DNA from: Thioalkalivibrio paradoxus
GTDB taxonomy: Bacteria > Pseudomonadota > Gammaproteobacteria > Ectothiorhodospirales > Ectothiorhodospiraceae
Assembly (NCBI GenBank): GCA_011390565.1
Contig: JAABSC010000014.1
Span: 1-50,372 of the forward strand
Length of the DNA: 50,372 nt
Direction: 5' to 3'
The notes beneath the pieces were generated by a model. The model was not told the origin of the DNA. It made no database searches and saw only the letters and a list, made by a program, of their open reading frames with translations. Both the position numbers and the translations under genes were made by a program. Below, in pieces: positions 24,861 to 34,410 of the stretch. Numbering within the stretch: position 1 is the first letter of the stretch; each line of letters starts with the position of its first letter.

Positions 24861-26264
24861 ATGATCCACGAACTACTCGTATTCAACGACTGGCTGAACG
24901 GCATCGTGTGGGGCCCTCCCTTCATGATCCTGCTCGTCGGGACCGGCCTGTACCTGACGATTCGTCTGGGCTTCTTCCAGTTCACGCACCTGCGCTACGC
25001 ATGGCGACGCACCTTCGGCGTGATGTTCCGGCGCCGCGCCTCACACGAAATCGGCAGCATCTCCGCGTTCCAGGCCGTGACCTCGGCGATGGCCGCCACC
25101 ATCGGGGTCGGCAACATCGCCGGCGTCGCGACGGCCATCGCGCTGGGCGGACCCGGGGCTGTGTTCTGGATGTGGATGGTGGCGCTCGTGGGGATGGCCA
25201 CCAAGCTGGGTGAAGCCACCCTGGGTGTCAAATACCGCCACGTGGACAGCGACGGCAGGATTTCCGGTGGCGTGTTCTATTACATCGAAAACGGCCTGGG
25301 CAAGCGCTGGAAGTGGATGGCGTTGCTGTATGCCTTCCTCGCGGGACTCGCGGCCTTTGGTATCGGCAACATGGTGCAGGCCAACACGATGGCGCATGCG
25401 CTCGAGACCGGTATGGGCATCCCCAATTGGGTCACCGGCATCGTCGTGATGATCCTGGTGGGTCTGGTCACGCTTGGGGGCATCAAGCGTATCGCGGTGA
25501 CCGCCGAACGCATCGTTCCCACCATGGCCCTGATCTACGTGATCGGCGCGATCGGCGTTCTGGTGAGCTTCTACGACCAGATACCGGCCGCGTTCGGCCA
25601 GATCTTTGCCGGTGCATTCAGCACCTCGTCGGCGGTCGGCGGCTTTGCCGGTGCGACCATGGCCATGGCCGTGCGCTACGGCATCGCCCGCGGCATCTTC
25701 TCCAACGAGGCCGGTCTCGGTTCGGCGTCCATCGTCCACGCGCAGGCGCGGAACAAGCCCTACGCGCAGGGTCTCTGGGGAATGTGGGAAGTGTTCATCG
25801 ACACCCTCGTGGTGTGCACCATGACCGCGCTGGTGATCCTGGTCACGGGCGTGATCCAGACCGGTCAGACCGGCGCGGAACTCACCAGCAGCGCCTTTGC
25901 CAGCGGCCTGCCCGGGTTCGGCGGCTGGATCGTGCTGATCGCGATCGTGCTGTTTTCCTACAGCACCATGCTCACCTGGAACTTCTACGGGGAAAAAAGC
26001 TGGGAGTACGCATTCGGCCCGAAGGTCGTGACCCCCTACCGGCTCATCTTCATCGCCTTCCTGTTCCTCGGGGCGATCGGCGGTCTGACCACGGTCTGGG
26101 ACATCTCCGATACTCTCAACGGCTTGATGGCCGCGCCCAACCTGATCGCCCTGCTTCTTCTCGCCGGCGTGCTGGTGAAGGAAAAGGTTCAGTACATGAA
26201 GGAGGAGCGCGAGGCCGAGGCCCGGAAACAGGCCGACGAAGGAGGGCCGCCGGAAGGATCCTGA
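24861..26264 (+). CDS. Sodium:alanine symporter (AGCS family)
   Basis: The 467-residue membrane protein contains the AGCS signatures: LGFFQFTHL near residue 38, GVGNIAGVATAIALGGPGAVFWMW near 83, EATLGVKYR, and NEAGLGSASIVHAQA near 280. About eleven membrane helices are seen and the tail is charged. It brings alanine or glycine into the cell with sodium. GGGGGAAA precedes the ATG. It is divergent from the REC-EAL gene and faces the quinone reductase gene. Confidence 0.93.
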   Translation: MIHELLVFNDWLNGIVWGPPFMILLVGTGLYLTIRLGFFQFTHLRYAWRRTFGVMFRRRASHEIGSISAFQAVTSAMAATIGVGNIAGVATAIALGGPGAVFWMWMVALVGMATKLGEATLGVKYRHVDSDGRISGGVFYYIENGLGKRWKWMALLYAFLAGLAAFGIGNMVQANTMAHALETGMGIPNWVTGIVVMILVGLVTLGGIKRIAVTAERIVPTMALIYVIGAIGVLVSFYDQIPAAFGQIFAGAFSTSSAVGGFAGATMAMAVRYGIARGIFSNEAGLGSASIVHAQARNKPYAQGLWGMWEVFIDTLVVCTMTALVILVTGVIQTGQTGAELTSSAFASGLPGFGGWIVLIAIVLFSYSTMLTWNFYGEKSWEYAFGPKVVTPYRLIFIAFLFLGAIGGLTTVWDISDTLNGLMAAPNLIALLLLAGVLVKEKVQYMKEEREAEARKQADEGGPPEGS

Positions 26265-26287
26265 TCGCGCGGAATCGGCGGTATCGG

Positions 26288-26317
26288 CGGGCCGTGGGCT
26301 CCGTGCCTCATGGCCCG
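26288..26317. terminator. Hairpin between converging genes
   Basis: CGGGCCGTG at 26288-26296 pairs with CATGGCCCG at 26309-26317 (one G-U). No T-run follows, so termination is uncertain. It lies after the symporter stop and overlaps the last codons of the leftward reductase gene. Confidence 0.4.
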
Positions 26318-27312
26318 TCCGTGCCGTTGTGCGTCAGCAGGATCTTGCCCACCGCCTGCCCGGATTCGAAGTAGCGGTGCGCGTCGGCGATTTCGGCGAA
26401 GCGGAAATGCCGCTCCGCCAGCAGGGGCCGCAGGGTGCCGTCGTCGACCATCTTCGTGAGGTTGCGAAGTATCCGGGAGTGTTGCTCGAGTTCCAGTCCG
26501 TACAGCAGGGGCAGCAGCCGGAAGATCACGTGCAGGCTGAGGTTCCTCGCGTGCAGGGGTGACAGGTCGTGGCTGGACCGGGTGTTGATCGAACAGACAC
26601 GCCCGGAGATCGCGGCAGCCTCGAAACTGGCGTCCAGGCAGCTTCCGCCCACCGTATCGAAAATCAGCGGGAAGCCCGCGCCACCCGTCAGCCGTTCGAC
26701 ATAACCCGCGACCGGCTCCAGGGGATACAGGATGATGTCGTCAGCCCCGAGCCCGCGCGCGATGTCGGCCTTCTCCAGGCTCGATACCGTGGTGGCCACC
26801 CGCGCGCCGCGCGCTTTCGCCAGTTGCACCGCCACATGGCCGACGCCCCCGGTTCCGCCGTGAATGAGCACATGCTCGCCCGGTTGGAGCGCACCGCGGT
26901 CCATCACCGCGCTCCAGGCGGTCAGGAAGACCAGCGGCAGCACGGCGCTCTGTTCCAGTGGCAGCCGGTTCGGGGCCTGCGTCACCAGGCGCGCGTCCGC
27001 GACCATGAAGTCCGCAAGCGCGCCGGGATGCCCGCGAACGCCCCCCGCCCAGCCGATCACGGCGTCCCCCTCGGCCAGACCTTTGACCCCGTCGCCGATC
27101 TGATCGACGATCCCGCCCACGTCACCGTTCAGGATGGCCGGGAAGTCGGGTCCGGCCTGGACGAGGCCGGAACGCATCTTGATCTCCAGCGGGTTCACGC
27201 TGGAGGCCTGCACACGGATCCGAACCTCGCCGGGCCCGGCCTGCGGGTCGGGAACGGAGGTCGCATCGAATACTTCGGGTCCACCGTGACGGTTGATGAC
27301 AAAGGCCTGCAT
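26308..27312 (-). CDS. Zinc-independent NADPH:quinone oxidoreductase (MDR family)
   Basis: The 334-residue protein opens MQAFVINRHGGPEVFD and has the GroES-like domain followed by a Rossmann domain with HGGTGGVGHVAVQLAKA near residue 150, the NADPH-binding loop. The alcohol dehydrogenase catalytic zinc ligands are absent. Such enzymes reduce quinones or enones in the cytoplasm. AGGAG eight bases before the ATG at 27312 marks the start. It points toward the symporter gene and is followed upstream by no operon partner. The substrate is unknown. Confidence 0.88.
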   Translation of the reverse strand: MQAFVINRHGGPEVFDATSVPDPQAGPGEVRIRVQASSVNPLEIKMRSGLVQAGPDFPAILNGDVGGIVDQIGDGVKGLAEGDAVIGWAGGVRGHPGALADFMVADARLVTQAPNRLPLEQSAVLPLVFLTAWSAVMDRGALQPGEHVLIHGGTGGVGHVAVQLAKARGARVATTVSSLEKADIARGLGADDIILYPLEPVAGYVERLTGGAGFPLIFDTVGGSCLDASFEAAAISGRVCSINTRSSHDLSPLHARNLSLHVIFRLLPLLYGLELEQHSRILRNLTKMVDDGTLRPLLAERHFRFAEIADAHRYFESGQAVGKILLTHNGTDGP

Positions 27313-27536
27313 CCCCGGACTCCTTTTCTGTTCCTGGTCGAATCAAACGGCCCCTGGCGGGCCCTGCGGGAAGTTCGGTAACCATGGAGCATAGCCGGAC
27401 ACGCCGCCGCCGCGTTGGGCAGGCTGTATCGGGTGACTATTCCTGCTCTTGCCCGTCGTGCTTCGTCGCGTCGGGCGCAGCGCTCTGACCCCGAACTTTC
27501 CGCATGGCCTGTTCGGCCGACGTCCGACGGGGTCGA

Positions 27537-28487
27537 TCAGGCGGTTTGGTCCAGCCATACCCCGAGGCCCTGCACATTCAGATCCACGTCGGGGCCGAGC
27601 AGGTCGCGGATCCGTTCGTCGGGCAGGGTGCAGCCGTGGTCGCGGAGCCGCATCATCATCAGCTGCATCATCTCCTTGCACAGGATCTCATGCCGTGAGT
27701 CGCCATCATCCGCATGCGCGCGGGCCATCGCGACGTACCGGTCGATCAGGTCGTGCAGGTCGCCCTGCAGGCGCGGGAGGTCGCCGACCCGGCTGTAATG
27801 GGTCAGGTACATCGAGCCGAGGCCTTCGGCCATCAGCCGGTCGATGGACGCATGGAGCGCCTCGGGGTCGAACTGCACCGGGGTGGTGGTGGGCAGCACG
27901 AAAGGGCCGCGCGCGGTATCGAACCAGCGGTAGGACAGACCGAAGGTGTCACCGGTGAAGATGCCGTCGCCCGCCTCGTCGACCACACAGAAGTGGTGCC
28001 GCGCGTGGCCCGGCGTATCCAGGAACCGCAGCGGCCGGCCGTTGAAGTCGATCTCGTCGCCGTCGCCGGCTTCGATCACCCGTTCGACCGGAACCGGCAC
28101 GACCCGGCCGAACAATTCTTCCATGCGGTCCTCGCCGTAGACCGCGGTGGCCCCCGCGTTGAGCTTGGCCGGATCGATCATGTGGCGTGCGCCGCGCGGG
28201 TGGATCACCAGCTGTGCGTTCGGCAGATGACGCAGCAGTTCGCCGGCGCCGCCCGCGTGATCGAGGTGGACGTGGGTGGGAATCACGTAGTCGACGTTTT
28301 CGCGCGGAACACCCTTGTGCTCCAGCACGGACAGCAGTCCCGGCACCGAGTGCGCGGTGCCCGTCTCCACGAAGGCCGCGCGACCGCCCTCGACGATGAG
28401 GTAGGTGGACACCTGCCCCTGACGGTAGAGTTGGGCATCGATCATGGTGATGCCGTGGTCCAGATCCTCGAAATAGACGTTTTTCAT
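27537..28487 (-). CDS. Metallo-beta-lactamase-fold hydrolase
   Basis: The 316-residue soluble protein has the metal-binding motif THVHLDHAGGAG near residue 84, DTPGHARHH near 160 and FTGDTFGLSYRWFD near 182, the order expected for a di-metal MBL-fold enzyme. The C-terminal third is helical and ends with a short NVQGLGVWLD. It has no signal peptide. Substrate is unknown; glyoxalase II-like thioester cleavage is one option. ATG 28487 follows GGGAAA. The gene is divergent from the ABC exporter operon, with which it may be co-regulated. Confidence 0.85.
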   Translation of the reverse strand: MKNVYFEDLDHGITMIDAQLYRQGQVSTYLIVEGGRAAFVETGTAHSVPGLLSVLEHKGVPRENVDYVIPTHVHLDHAGGAGELLRHLPNAQLVIHPRGARHMIDPAKLNAGATAVYGEDRMEELFGRVVPVPVERVIEAGDGDEIDFNGRPLRFLDTPGHARHHFCVVDEAGDGIFTGDTFGLSYRWFDTARGPFVLPTTTPVQFDPEALHASIDRLMAEGLGSMYLTHYSRVGDLPRLQGDLHDLIDRYVAMARAHADDGDSRHEILCKEMMQLMMMRLRDHGCTLPDERIRDLLGPDVDLNVQGLGVWLDQTA

Positions 28488-28670
28488 GCGCGTTTCCCGT
28501 AAACCGAAGCCTCTATGGGTGCGACGCACCCTACCCTGAAAACGTCCCGCTCGCAGGCAGCGGATCCCGTCCGCAGTTCATCGGGTCCGTTCCGGTGGTC
28601 CCGATGCAGGTTGAACCCCCCCGTACCCATCGGGTCTGTTGGGGCATTCGCAGGAGAGTCTACAAGTCCC

Positions 28671-29402
28671 ATGGCCATCCAGGTATCCACGCTGACCAAG
28701 CGCTTCGACGGCGCGCTTGCGGTCGATGCGGTCAGCTTCTCGATCGAACGCGGATCGGCGACCGCACTGCTCGGCCCCAACGGCGCGGGCAAGACCACCA
28801 CCCTGGCGATGCTGCTCGGCCTGATGACGCCGACCTCGGGATCCATCCGGGTGCTCGGGACCGACATGCTGCGTCACCGGTACCGGGTCCTCGGGCGCAT
28901 GAACTATGCCTCGCCCTATATCGACCTCCCGCAACGCCTGACCGTGCGGGAGAACCTGAATGTCTACGGCCGCCTCTACGGGGTGCGGGCGTTGCCGCAA
29001 CGGATCGAGCAGCTGGCGCAGGAGCTGGACCTCGGCCCGTTCATGAAGCGCGCCTACCGCGAGCTTTCCGCCGGTCAGCGCACGCGGGTGGCCCTGGCCA
29101 AGGCGCTGATCAACGAACCCGAACTGCTGCTCCTCGACGAGCCCACGGCGTCGCTCGATCCGGATACCGGCGACCGGATCCGGACCTGGCTCGAGGCGTA
29201 CCGGGCACGCACCGGGGCGACCCTGCTGCTCGCCTCGCACAACATGCCCGAGGTCGAGCGTCTCTGCGACCGGGTGCTGATGATGCGCTCCGGCCGGATC
29301 GTCGACGACGGCACTCCGGCGGGTCTCGCGAGCCGCTACGGACGCAGCAACCTGGAGGAGGTGTTCCTCGACGTGGCGCGCCAGCCGGCCACTCAGGGAT
29401 GA
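28671..29402 (+). CDS. ABC-2 exporter ATP-binding subunit
   Basis: The 243-residue ATPase has Walker A GPNGAGKTT, the signature LSAGQRTR and Walker B LLLLDEPTASLD, and ends with the SNLEEVFLDV segment common in ABC-2 (drug or polysaccharide) exporters. It drives the membrane partner encoded four bases downstream. The ATG at 28671 is preferred because the ABC domain begins right there (IQVSTLTKRF); GGAGAG lies 12 bases upstream, rather far. The cargo is unknown. Confidence 0.92.
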   Translation: MAIQVSTLTKRFDGALAVDAVSFSIERGSATALLGPNGAGKTTTLAMLLGLMTPTSGSIRVLGTDMLRHRYRVLGRMNYASPYIDLPQRLTVRENLNVYGRLYGVRALPQRIEQLAQELDLGPFMKRAYRELSAGQRTRVALAKALINEPELLLLDEPTASLDPDTGDRIRTWLEAYRARTGATLLLASHNMPEVERLCDRVLMMRSGRIVDDGTPAGLASRYGRSNLEEVFLDVARQPATQG

Positions 29403-29406
29403 ACGC

Positions 29407-30201
29407 ATGGGCTCGCTGAACCGCATCTACGCCATGGTGCTGCGCCACGTCTACCTGTTGCGCGGCTCCTGGCCGCGGATCCTCGAACTGGCCTACTGGC
29501 CGGTGATGCAGATGATCCTGTGGGGGTTCATCACCCAGTTCTTCATGGGGCACAGCGAATGGGTGGCGCAGGCCGCGGGCCTGCTGCTCGCCGCGGTGCT
29601 GCTGTGGGACGTGCTGTTCCGGTCCCAGCTAGGCGTGACCCTGCCGTTCTACGAGGAATTGTTTTCGCGCAACCTCGGGCATCTGTTCGTGAGCCCGCTG
29701 CGCCCCTGGGAACTCATCGTGTCGCTGCTGGGCATCAGCACCCTGCGCACGCTGATCGGCGTGATACCGGCGGCGCTGCTCGCGATTCCGCTGTACCACT
29801 ACTCCATCTTCGGGATGGGCCTGCCCCTGGTGGTCTTCTTCACCCAGCTGCTGGTCACCGGCTGGGCGCTGGGGCTGATGGTCAGCGGGCTGGTGCTGCG
29901 CTTCGGACTCGGTGCGCAGAGCCTGGCCTGGGTTGCGATCTTCGCGCTGGCGCCGATCTCGGGCATCTACTACCCGATCGCGGTATTGCCGGAGTGGTTG
30001 CAGCCGATCGCGCTGGGATTGCCGTCGGCGCACGTCTTCGAGGGCATGCGCTCGGTGCTGCTGGGCAACGGTTTCGACACGGGGCATTTTCTGTGGGCTT
30101 TGGTGCTCAACATCGCCTACATCTGTCTCGGGGCGTCGCTGTTCATCCGTGTGTTCCATCTGGCACGCAAGCGGGGTTTGCTGCTGCACAGCGGCGAGTG
30201 A
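29407..30201 (+). CDS. ABC-2 type transporter permease
   Basis: The 264-residue membrane protein has six membrane helices and the ABC-2 layout: a short amphipathic N-terminal helix (RIYAMVLRHVYLLR), paired helices, and near residue 190 the typical SGIYYPIAVLPEWLQPIALGLPSAHVFEGMR. It forms the pore of the exporter whose ATPase lies four bases upstream. Permeases of this kind export lipids, polysaccharides, drugs or heme-related molecules; nothing nearby names the cargo. Confidence 0.92.
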   Translation: MGSLNRIYAMVLRHVYLLRGSWPRILELAYWPVMQMILWGFITQFFMGHSEWVAQAAGLLLAAVLLWDVLFRSQLGVTLPFYEELFSRNLGHLFVSPLRPWELIVSLLGISTLRTLIGVIPAALLAIPLYHYSIFGMGLPLVVFFTQLLVTGWALGLMVSGLVLRFGLGAQSLAWVAIFALAPISGIYYPIAVLPEWLQPIALGLPSAHVFEGMRSVLLGNGFDTGHFLWALVLNIAYICLGASLFIRVFHLARKRGLLLHSGE

Positions 30202-30235
30202 TGCGAAGACGGCACGGGGGCGACCCCGTGTGCGT

Positions 30236-30511
30236 TCACGGCGGGCTGCTGTCCTTGTCCGGGACGGGAACGCCGGCGCCCGGAAGTTTTTCCGGGGCGG
30301 CTTCAGCGCCGGCATCGCGGGGTGTCTTTTCACCCATTTCGGCTGTGCCGGCACCCTCCGCGGGGGCGACGGTCAATACGCCGGAACACGCGTAGTAGGT
30401 TTCCTCCGCGATCGTCTGCGAAAAGCACTCCGCCAGCGCTCCGGACGATCCTGCCAGCAGGCCCAGGGCCACACCCATACGGGTCATGTTCTTTCGGGTC
30501 AGCGCGTGCAT
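30236..30511 (-). CDS. Small exported protein with proline/alanine-rich tail
   Basis: The 91-residue frame begins MHALTRKNMTRMGVALGLL and has a signal peptide ending GALAE. The mature part has two cysteines (ECFS and YACS), which could form a disulfide, and a low-complexity Ala/Pro/Glu tail. GGGGAGAAA directly precedes the ATG. No family is recognised. It points toward the 3' end of the permease gene and is divergent from the next gene. Confidence 0.5.
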   Translation of the reverse strand: MHALTRKNMTRMGVALGLLAGSSGALAECFSQTIAEETYYACSGVLTVAPAEGAGTAEMGEKTPRDAGAEAAPEKLPGAGVPVPDKDSSPP

Positions 30512-30614
30512 TTTCTCCCCGTGCGGACGAGAATCTGAAGTGTTCATCCGAGCATAGACGATTCCGTCCCAACGCAGGAACCGAATCCGGGGCTGCCGTA
30601 ATGGAAGAAAGCCG

Positions 30615-31244
30615 TTGAGCCCGCGCAACCTGTTTCTGCTCGGTCTCCTGGTCCTGGTGACCTTCTGGTGGTTGCGCACCGACGTGATGGTGGTCGACCC
30701 CGACGCGTTCGATCCGGAGGTGCTCACGCAACTTCCCGAGCGCCCTTTGGAGGATCAGCCGGTCCAGCTCGAACTCACCGACGTCCCGGCATTGGACTGG
30801 AACGGGATCCAACTGCAGCCCCGCGCCCTGTTCGGCCTCGAATCACGGGTGCTCGGCACCCGGAACTACCGTTTCGGGCGCGAGACGGATGTCTCCACCC
30901 TCGACGTTGCACTGGGCTGGGGGCGCATGGCGGATCCGGAAATCGTTTCCCGGTTCTCGATCTCGCAGTCGGGGCGCTTCTACTTCTGGCGGGCGAAGGA
31001 ACTGCCGATTCCCGCGACGGAGGTGGTACGCAGCAGTGCCAACATGCACATGATCGCGGCGAATGAAGCCGTGCGCCGTGAACTCCGGCGGCTCGACACG
31101 GGCGACCGGGTCCGGCTGCACGGCGTTCTGCTCGATCTCCAGTGGCCGGATGGCGGGTACTGGAAGACGTCGCTGACACGCGAGGACTCCGGCGCCGGTG
31201 CCTGCGAGATCGTCTGGGTGCACCGTCTCGAGCGTCTTCCCTGA
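30615..31244 (+). CDS. Membrane-anchored protein of unknown function
   Basis: The 209-residue product has an N-terminal hydrophobic helix (about 5-20) followed by a 180-residue extracytoplasmic domain with conserved-looking blocks (LTDVPALDWNGIQLQPRALFGLESRVL, ALGWGRMADPEIVSRFSISQSGRF, YWKTSL). The start is TTG at 30615, the only one that keeps the membrane helix; GGAAGAAAG lies before it. An ATG at 30601 opens a five-codon frame that ends there. No family is recognised. Confidence 0.65.
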   Translation: MSPRNLFLLGLLVLVTFWWLRTDVMVVDPDAFDPEVLTQLPERPLEDQPVQLELTDVPALDWNGIQLQPRALFGLESRVLGTRNYRFGRETDVSTLDVALGWGRMADPEIVSRFSISQSGRFYFWRAKELPIPATEVVRSSANMHMIAANEAVRRELRRLDTGDRVRLHGVLLDLQWPDGGYWKTSLTREDSGAGACEIVWVHRLERLP

Positions 31245-31270
31245 CCGGTCGTGTTCGCCTTGCGAGAGCG

Positions 31271-33259
31271 TCAGCGCAACCCCGAGAGGAAATGCATGTG
31301 CCGCTGGTACTGCTCCAGTACATCGTGAATCAGGTCGTCCTTGCTCCAGCCCATTACGTCGTAATCCTGGCCGCCTTCCTTCAGGTGCACCTCGGCCCGG
31401 TAGTACTTCAGCTTTTCCAGGCGCTTGTCGACCGTGTCGCGCATCACGAAGGTGGGCGGTTCGTAGGGCGTGGGGTGGATCGAGTAAAAGAAATCGATTT
31501 CGTCGCCGTGCAGCACTTCCACCCAGATCCGGTCGTCTTCGCCTTCGCTGATCTCGGCCTGCAGATTCTGCTTGCGCAGTTCCGCGGCGACCTCCGACAG
31601 GGCAGGCTTCACGATTTGCTGAATGTAACGTACCACTTCGCGCCGCTTGGGCTGGTGCATCATCGCGTGCAGCCGGTTCTTCCAGTTGCTGGCGCCGCGC
31701 GGACCGGTGGGTGACATGCGCGTCGCGTTCAGGCTGACCCGCTTCCTGGCTTCCAGGTTGAGCGAAGTCAGCAGGCCCCAGCACATCAGGATCATTACGA
31801 CGGTGAACGGCAGGGCACTGGCGATGGCTGCGGTCTGCAGTGCGGCCAACCCCCCGGCCACCAACAGGGACGCGGCGACGACACCCTCGACGATCGCCCA
31901 GAAGATGCGCTGCCAGGTCGGCGAGTCGTCCCGGCCGCCCGAGGTCAGGATATCCACCACCAGGGAACCCGAGTCCGAGGAGGTCACGAAGAACGTCACC
32001 ACCAGCAGGGTCGCGATCAGCGCTGTGACGCTGGACAGCGGCAGATGCTCGAAGAACTGGAACAACGCGACCGACGTATCGATGGCGACGGCGTCGGCCA
32101 GCTCGCTGATGCCCTGAATCATGATCATGTGCAGCGCAGTGTTGCCGAAAAAGGTCATCCACATCAGGGTGAAGCCGAGCGGCACCAGCAACACGCCCAC
32201 GATGAACTCACGGATCGTGCGTCCGCGGGATACCCGCGCGATGAACATGCCCACGAACGGCGCCCAGGCGATCCACCAGCCCCAGTAGAACAGAGTCCAG
32301 CCCCCGATCCACTCGTTCGGCTCGTAGGCATAGAGGTTGAAGGTCATGTGCATCAGGTTGGTCAGGTAGTTGCCGGTGTTCTGCACCAGGGTCTGGAGCA
32401 GGTAAATGGTCGGGCCCGCGATGAGTACGAACGCCAGCAGGCTGCCGGCGAGGATCATGTTCAGCACGGAGATCCGCCGGATCCCCGCATCCAGGCCAAG
32501 GCCGACCGAGACGGTGGCGATGGCCGTGATCACGGTGATCAGCAGCACCTGCACCGGCAGATTGTTCGGTACGCCGAACAGGTACTCGAGGCCGGCGTTG
32601 ATCTGGATGACCCCGAAACCGAGCGAAGTCGCCACGCCGAAGATGGTGCCGAGCACGGCGAAGATGTCCACCGTGTGGCCGATGGGACCGTAGATGCGAT
32701 CCCCGATCAGGGGATACAGGGACGACCGGATGGTCAGCGGCAGGTCATGCCGGAACGCGAAATAGGCCAGTGAAAGCGCCACCACGGCGTAGATCGCCCA
32801 GGCGTGCATGCCCCAGTGGAAGAAGGTGATCTTCATCGCCTCGCGCGCGGCCTCGACGGTTTGCGGCTCACCCACCGGCGGCGACACGTAGTGCATCACG
32901 GGTTCGGCGACGCCGAAGAACATGAGTCCGATCCCCATGCCCGCGGAGAACAGCATCGCGAACCAGGACGTATAGGAATAATCGGGCTCACTGTGATCCG
33001 GCCCGAGCTTGACCCGCCCATGGCCGGACAGCGCCACCGCCACCACGAAGATCATGAAGCCCGCAACCGCGAGTACGTAGAACCAGCCCGCGGAGGCCAC
33101 GATCCACCCCTGTATCGAGGCGAACAGTGTGGCCGCGGGTCCGGAGAAGATCGCGGCGAACAGGACGATACTGAACGTGAGCACCCCGGAGAGGATGAAC
33201 ACCGGGGGGCTCATCTGAATCCGTGGGCTGCGGGGTTCTTCGGTTTCGGGGGCAGACAT
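31271..33259 (-). CDS. BCCT family choline/glycine betaine transporter
   Basis: The 662-residue protein has twelve membrane helices and the BCCT signature WTLFYWGWWIAWAPFVGMFIARVSRGRTIREF (written in parts: WTLFYWGWWIAW and FVGMFIARVSRGRTI) near residue 340. About 150 residues after the last helix form a long cytoplasmic tail, as in BetT-type choline carriers, where it serves osmosensing. It imports choline or betaine with protons or sodium and supports salt tolerance. AGGAGTG seven bases before ATG 33259 marks the start. No betAB genes are beside it, so the substrate (choline or ready-made betaine) is undecided. Confidence 0.93.
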   Translation of the reverse strand: MSAPETEEPRSPRIQMSPPVFILSGVLTFSIVLFAAIFSGPAATLFASIQGWIVASAGWFYVLAVAGFMIFVVAVALSGHGRVKLGPDHSEPDYSYTSWFAMLFSAGMGIGLMFFGVAEPVMHYVSPPVGEPQTVEAAREAMKITFFHWGMHAWAIYAVVALSLAYFAFRHDLPLTIRSSLYPLIGDRIYGPIGHTVDIFAVLGTIFGVATSLGFGVIQINAGLEYLFGVPNNLPVQVLLITVITAIATVSVGLGLDAGIRRISVLNMILAGSLLAFVLIAGPTIYLLQTLVQNTGNYLTNLMHMTFNLYAYEPNEWIGGWTLFYWGWWIAWAPFVGMFIARVSRGRTIREFIVGVLLVPLGFTLMWMTFFGNTALHMIMIQGISELADAVAIDTSVALFQFFEHLPLSSVTALIATLLVVTFFVTSSDSGSLVVDILTSGGRDDSPTWQRIFWAIVEGVVAASLLVAGGLAALQTAAIASALPFTVVMILMCWGLLTSLNLEARKRVSLNATRMSPTGPRGASNWKNRLHAMMHQPKRREVVRYIQQIVKPALSEVAAELRKQNLQAEISEGEDDRIWVEVLHGDEIDFFYSIHPTPYEPPTFVMRDTVDKRLEKLKYYRAEVHLKEGGQDYDVMGWSKDDLIHDVLEQYQRHMHFLSGLR

Positions 33260-33409
33260 CGAGGCACTCCTGTTCCGTCTTGGAACCGCAAAGGGTGCGC
33301 CCTGTTATAACACGGCGGGCCGGTGGGAAGATTTGGCGGGGCCGATCCGTCTTCCGGCAAACGCGGTCGCGATGCTTCGTGGCCGCTTCAACAGGAGAAA
33401 GCGATCACC

Positions 33410-34357
33410 ATGAGCCGTTCCCTCGTCGTCCTTCTATGGATCCTTTGGGTACCCGCGGTCGCCCAGACCGCCGCCGCGCCCGAGGACTACCCGATGACGC
33501 CCGAGGCCGTGGCGGAAGGCGTCTATGCGCTGATCACGCCGGCGCGGGATTTCCCCAACGCGGAGAACCTCGGCTGGAACGCCAACATGGCGTTCGTGGT
33601 GACGGACGACGGGGTGCTCGTGGTCGATACCGGTTCTTCCGAAACCATGGGGATCGCGATTCGCAACGCGATCGCCACGGTCACCGAACAACCTGTCCGC
33701 TGGGTCGTGAATACGCACAGCCACGGCGATCACTGGCTCGGCAACCATGCCTTTGCCGACCTGCAGCCCGGGATCTTCGCAGGCCCGGCGGCCGCGGCCC
33801 TGATGGAGGCCCAGGCCGAGGGCTGGATCCGGAACTTCAACGAAATGACCGAAGGCCGTACCGGCGCGTCCCGTACGCTGTTCCCCAACATGCCCGTCAC
33901 CGGGATCACCGATCTGGACCTTGGCGGAACCCGCGTCGTACTGCTGCCGTCCGGCGACAGCCACTCGCCGGGCGACATCGCCGTCTGGCTTCCGGAATCC
34001 CGCACGCTGATCGCCGGGGATGTCGTGTACACCGATCGCGCGCCTTCGGTCTGGAACGGCGACGTGCGCCAGTGGATTTCGTTTCTCGACGAACTGATCC
34101 GGCTCGAACCCCGGGTCGTCATCCCTGGACATGGACGCATCGAAGGCGCCGAGACGCTGCCGCGCCTGCGCCACTACCTGGCGACGCTCTGGGCGGCGGT
34201 GGAGGAGGGCGTGCTCGAGGGCCTGCCCGATTTTCTGACCGTGGATCTCGTCCGCGAGCGGATGGCCGACATCGTCGTCGACTATCCCGGCTTCGAGGAC
34301 AAGGTCAATCGCTCCGTGACCCACGTCTACCCCGACGTCGAGCAGACCGCGTTCTGA
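33410..34357 (+). CDS. Periplasmic metallo-beta-lactamase-fold hydrolase (SoxH-like)
   Basis: The 315-residue precursor has a signal peptide ending AQTAAA. The zinc motif HSHGDHWLGN (about 104) and the later SHSPGDIAVW, AGDVVY and PGHG blocks define an MBL-fold hydrolase. The layout and export match SoxH-like or quinoprotein-associated zinc hydrolases. AGGAGAAA precedes ATG 33410. The substrate is unknown, and no sox or quinoprotein genes are present to support a link. It faces the coiled-coil protein gene. Confidence 0.87.
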   Translation: MSRSLVVLLWILWVPAVAQTAAAPEDYPMTPEAVAEGVYALITPARDFPNAENLGWNANMAFVVTDDGVLVVDTGSSETMGIAIRNAIATVTEQPVRWVVNTHSHGDHWLGNHAFADLQPGIFAGPAAAALMEAQAEGWIRNFNEMTEGRTGASRTLFPNMPVTGITDLDLGGTRVVLLPSGDSHSPGDIAVWLPESRTLIAGDVVYTDRAPSVWNGDVRQWISFLDELIRLEPRVVIPGHGRIEGAETLPRLRHYLATLWAAVEEGVLEGLPDFLTVDLVRERMADIVVDYPGFEDKVNRSVTHVYPDVEQTAF

Positions 34358-34410
34358 CTGCGTTCTGACCAGCGTCGAGGCCGGGTCCGCCCATGCCGGC
34401 GCGCCGGTTC

